Assembly (NCBI RefSeq): GCF_022570735.2
Contig: NZ_JANCNS010000002.1
Coordinates: forward strand, 806,001 to 870,000
Direction: 5' to 3'
Length of the DNA: 64,000 nucleotides
Source of the DNA: Christiangramia oceanisediminis
GTDB lineage: Bacteria > Bacteroidota > Bacteroidia > Flavobacteriales > Flavobacteriaceae
Position 1 is the first letter of the stretch. Every line of letters begins with the position of its first letter. The notes beneath the pieces were generated by a model that saw only the letters and a program-made list of their open reading frames with translations, did no database searches and was not told where the DNA came from. The position numbers were made by a program, and so were the translations under genes. Below are positions 62,081 to 64,000 of this stretch, piece by piece.

Positions 62081-63026
62081 CAGCTTCGGTTGCACTAATT
62101 CTGAACTTCTTTGAAATTGCGGGAATAAGCAGGCTTTCTCCTTTTTTGATCTTTTCTGAATGTTCTCCAATACTGATCTCTGCCATTCCGTTAACGCACA
62201 TATAGATCACGAAAGAATCCAGGGCCGAGTAATCCTTTTCCACTTCCCCCTTCACCGGTAAAAAATTGGTGGTAAAATATTCACAGGAAGCTATGGTAGA
62301 AGATTTGTTGGTTTCCTTATCATACTCCAGCCAGTAATCGTCTTTCTTTTCAAAATCTATGGCATCCAGCGCGAGAGCAGTATGCAGTTCCCGGGAATTG
62401 CCATCAGAATCCACCCGGTTCCAGTCAAAGATCCGGTAGGTGATATCTGAAGTTTGCTGGATCTCTGCCAGCAGGACTCCGCCACCAATGGCATGAACTT
62501 TCCCAGTATTGATAAAAACCGAATCGCCCGGCTTTACCTCTTCAAAATTTAAAACTTCGGTGATCTTTCCTTTTTCCAGGTAGTTTAAATACTCTCGTTT
62601 GTCGAGATCTCTGTTGAAACCGATATTAAGCTTACTACCTTCATCGGCCTGCATTACATACCACATTTCGGTTTTTCCGAAGGAATTATGACGCTGTTTG
62701 GCCAGTTCGTCGTTGGGATGTAATTGAACCGAAAGATCGGTCCTGGCATCGATGAACTTGATCAACAGCGGAAAATCATTTCCGAAATGTTCATATACCT
62801 TTTTTCCCACAAGATCGGCTTTATATTCAGCTATAAGATCATCGATCTTTTTCCCCGATTCACTACCATTGCTCACCACCGAAATATTTCCTTCAACTCC
62901 AGAAATTTCCCAGCTCTCTCCTACATTCTTGCGGTTGGTATTCTTGTTAAAATACTTCTTCAGTTTTTCGCCTCCCCATATCTTATCCTGTAAAATGGGA
63001 TGGAATTTTATTGGATAGTTAATCAT
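62058..63026 (-). CDS. manA: Type I mannose-6-phosphate isomerase
   Basis: 322 aa cupin metalloenzyme that interconverts mannose 6-phosphate and fructose 6-phosphate. Zinc-ligand motifs are VQLHPNDELAKQRH and KTEMWYVMQADEGS, and later GKVHAIGGGVLLAEIQQTSD and RIFDWNR. Length is normal for the short bacterial form. It overlaps the glycosyltransferase gene by 8 bases, which links it to surface-glycan or lipid modification. The start ATG lies at 63026. Confidence 0.92.
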   Translation of the reverse strand: MINYPIKFHPILQDKIWGGEKLKKYFNKNTNRKNVGESWEISGVEGNISVVSNGSESGKKIDDLIAEYKADLVGKKVYEHFGNDFPLLIKFIDARTDLSVQLHPNDELAKQRHNSFGKTEMWYVMQADEGSKLNIGFNRDLDKREYLNYLEKGKITEVLNFEEVKPGDSVFINTGKVHAIGGGVLLAEIQQTSDITYRIFDWNRVDSDGNSRELHTALALDAIDFEKKDDYWLEYDKETNKSSTIASCEYFTTNFLPVKGEVEKDYSALDSFVIYMCVNGMAEISIGEHSEKIKKGESLLIPAISKKFRISATEAELLEVYI

Positions 63027-64000
63027 TAGGTTGCTTTTTTACCAAATATAAGAATCTAAACAGGCGTTCCCTATGGGTGTTATCCGTACGATTCATATCA
63101 ATTTCGTCTAATTTGGTCACCTGGTAGTCTTTAAAGTGCTCTTTTAACTCTACAGACTGTTCAAGAGTGGCCAGTACCAAAAATTCATTTTCTGCCGGAA
63201 TAACATATTCGCTCCCGTTCCAGAGGGTCTCTATAGGTTTGCCGTATTCCCAGATCATTTCAGGAGTAAAACCCTGGAACTCGTAAAGCGGCATTGGATC
63301 TTTTTCTAAATAGCTATCCACGACCTTGATGCTTTGATAGTCTGGATTCACCTCAACTTTATTAGCCATAGGCAATCCAAAGAAGATGATGCTGATTATA
63401 AATGCTATGGACAGGTAAAATACCGGTTTGATCCTGTTCCTGTATAGAAAATAAAGCATGAAGCCGCCTATCAGGATTAAGCAAACCGATGTTAGGCTTA
63501 ACCATGGCCATATTTGCTGAAGATCATCCTGGAAATAGGTAAATGCAGCAACCGGGAATATGATGCCAATTAGAGCGAGCAGGCCAAAATTGAAATACAC
63601 CACCCACTTTTCCTTCATTTTCATCATCCTGAAACTTCGGAAAAGGTATTCGATATAGAACCCGGTATTCAGCGCCATTGGGATCAAAACAGGCAGCAGG
63701 TACCTTGATTTCTTTTCCGGGATCACCGAAAGTAAAATAACCGAAGCCAGCGTCCAGATAAGGGTGAATTTATAAGCAGGTTTGTTAAAAACCCTGTTCC
63801 TTAAATAAGGATATAATAAAGCAACAAATGCCGGGATGGTCCAGAGTCCGCTTTGTATCACGAAACTCCAGTAGTAATAGAACGGTCTTACGTTGTAATC
63901 CAGCCATCTTCCGGTTTCTTTATCGGTTATTTGAGATACCGCTGAAGTATCGAAATAATAAACATACAGGCTCCAGGGAGCGGCTACCATAAATGCCATA
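63019..64000 (-). CDS. ArnT/PMT-like GT39 membrane glycosyltransferase, C-terminal part (truncated by window edge)
   Basis: The frame is open to the right edge, so the N-terminus lies outside; ~327 residues are visible. PEKKSRYLLPVLIPMALNTG is the conserved ArnT block (E/KKxRYLLP) for polyprenyl-phosphate sugar donors, among several membrane helices (FGLLALIGIIFPVAAFTYF, VFYLSIAFIISIIFFGLPM). A soluble C-terminus carries VVDSYLEKDPMPLYEFQGF. It probably adds a sugar to a lipid or glycan on the outer face of the inner membrane. Confidence 0.82.
   Translation of the reverse strand, partial: MAFMVAAPWSLYVYYFDTSAVSQITDKETGRWLDYNVRPFYYYWSFVIQSGLWTIPAFVALLYPYLRNRVFNKPAYKFTLIWTLASVILLSVIPEKKSRYLLPVLIPMALNTGFYIEYLFRSFRMMKMKEKWVVYFNFGLLALIGIIFPVAAFTYFQDDLQQIWPWLSLTSVCLILIGGFMLYFLYRNRIKPVFYLSIAFIISIIFFGLPMANKVEVNPDYQSIKVVDSYLEKDPMPLYEFQGFTPEMIWEYGKPIETLWNGSEYVIPAENEFLVLATLEQSVELKEHFKDYQVTKLDEIDMNRTDNTHRERLFRFLYLVKKQPND

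Noticed and set aside
1-64000. CRISPR arrays, insertion sequences, prophage or rRNA genes
   Set aside because: No regularly spaced repeats, transposase genes, phage genes or rRNA-like sequence were seen; the only mobile-element hint is the tRNA-Pro scar.

Overview
The window comes from a chromosome of a marine-type flavobacterium (Bacteroidota, Flavobacteriaceae; a Gramella/Christiangramia relative is my inference from gene content). The evidence is the gene families present (TamB, DUF4159, the THUMP-like methyltransferase with an ADPARR motif, OmpP1/FadL, many DUF-type outer-membrane barrels), promoters of the Bacteroidota type (TTG ... TAnnTTTG), and a large aryl-polyene/flexirubin-type operon that includes a tyrosine-ammonia-lyase-like gene.

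Layout. 1-5.9 kb: housekeeping genes. A truncated tamB diverges from tsaD, followed by rsmE, a DUF4159 gene, a TrmH-type methyltransferase, an AI-2E-type permease and a THUMP-like methyltransferase, mostly overlapping and on the + strand. 5.9-23.1 kb: one compact minus-strand operon of 17 genes for an aryl polyene. It runs from an FjTAL-like ammonia lyase (starter acid) through FabG, acyltransferase, dehydratases, thioesterase, ketosynthases and ACP to LolA-like and MMPL export functions, a GT2/DUF2062 protein, a C45 hydrolase and a PaaK-like ligase. A flavin-dependent halogenase-like gene (23.5-24.8 kb) diverges from it behind a leader with strong predicted RNA structure and a terminator. No dialkylresorcinol genes (darA/darB) lie in the window. 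24.9-25.6 kb: tRNA-Ser(GCT) and tRNA-Pro(TGG), flanked by decayed tRNA-Pro fragments, a 33-bp repeat and small palindromes.

25.6-30 kb: two paralogous AraC-type regulators, an unknown protein and a sensor histidine kinase. 30.1-36.5 kb: seven minus-strand genes, six of them predicted outer-membrane or envelope barrels, including two POTRA-less BamA/TamA-like proteins. 36.9-39.9 kb: a SoxB-like metallophosphoesterase lipoprotein, a DsrE protein and a DoxX protein, which suggest sulfur metabolism, plus a secreted unknown behind a well-placed palindrome. 40-45.8 kb: two DUF3604 lipoproteins flanking a sulfatase. 45.9-51.7 kb: a translationally coupled five-gene cassette (parvulin PPIase, HupE/UreJ-like membrane protein, ABC ATPase, FtsX/MacB-type permease, ZnuA-like binding lipoprotein), which I read as a non-canonical metal-handling system. 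52-54 kb: a large-subunit catalase. 54.5-58.4 kb: an OmpA-like lipoprotein, TPR protein, FadL-type porin and DUF4136-like lipoprotein. 59-64 kb: a small lipoprotein, an aldo/keto reductase, a quinone oxidoreductase, manA and the truncated end of a GT39-type glycosyltransferase.

The items most worth a second look are the PPIase/HupE/ABC/ZnuA cassette, the structured leader before the halogenase, the MMPL-methyltransferase fusion that lacks an acyltransferase domain, the DUF3604-sulfatase-DUF3604 cassette, the SoxB-DsrE-DoxX module and the palindrome at 39.88 kb.
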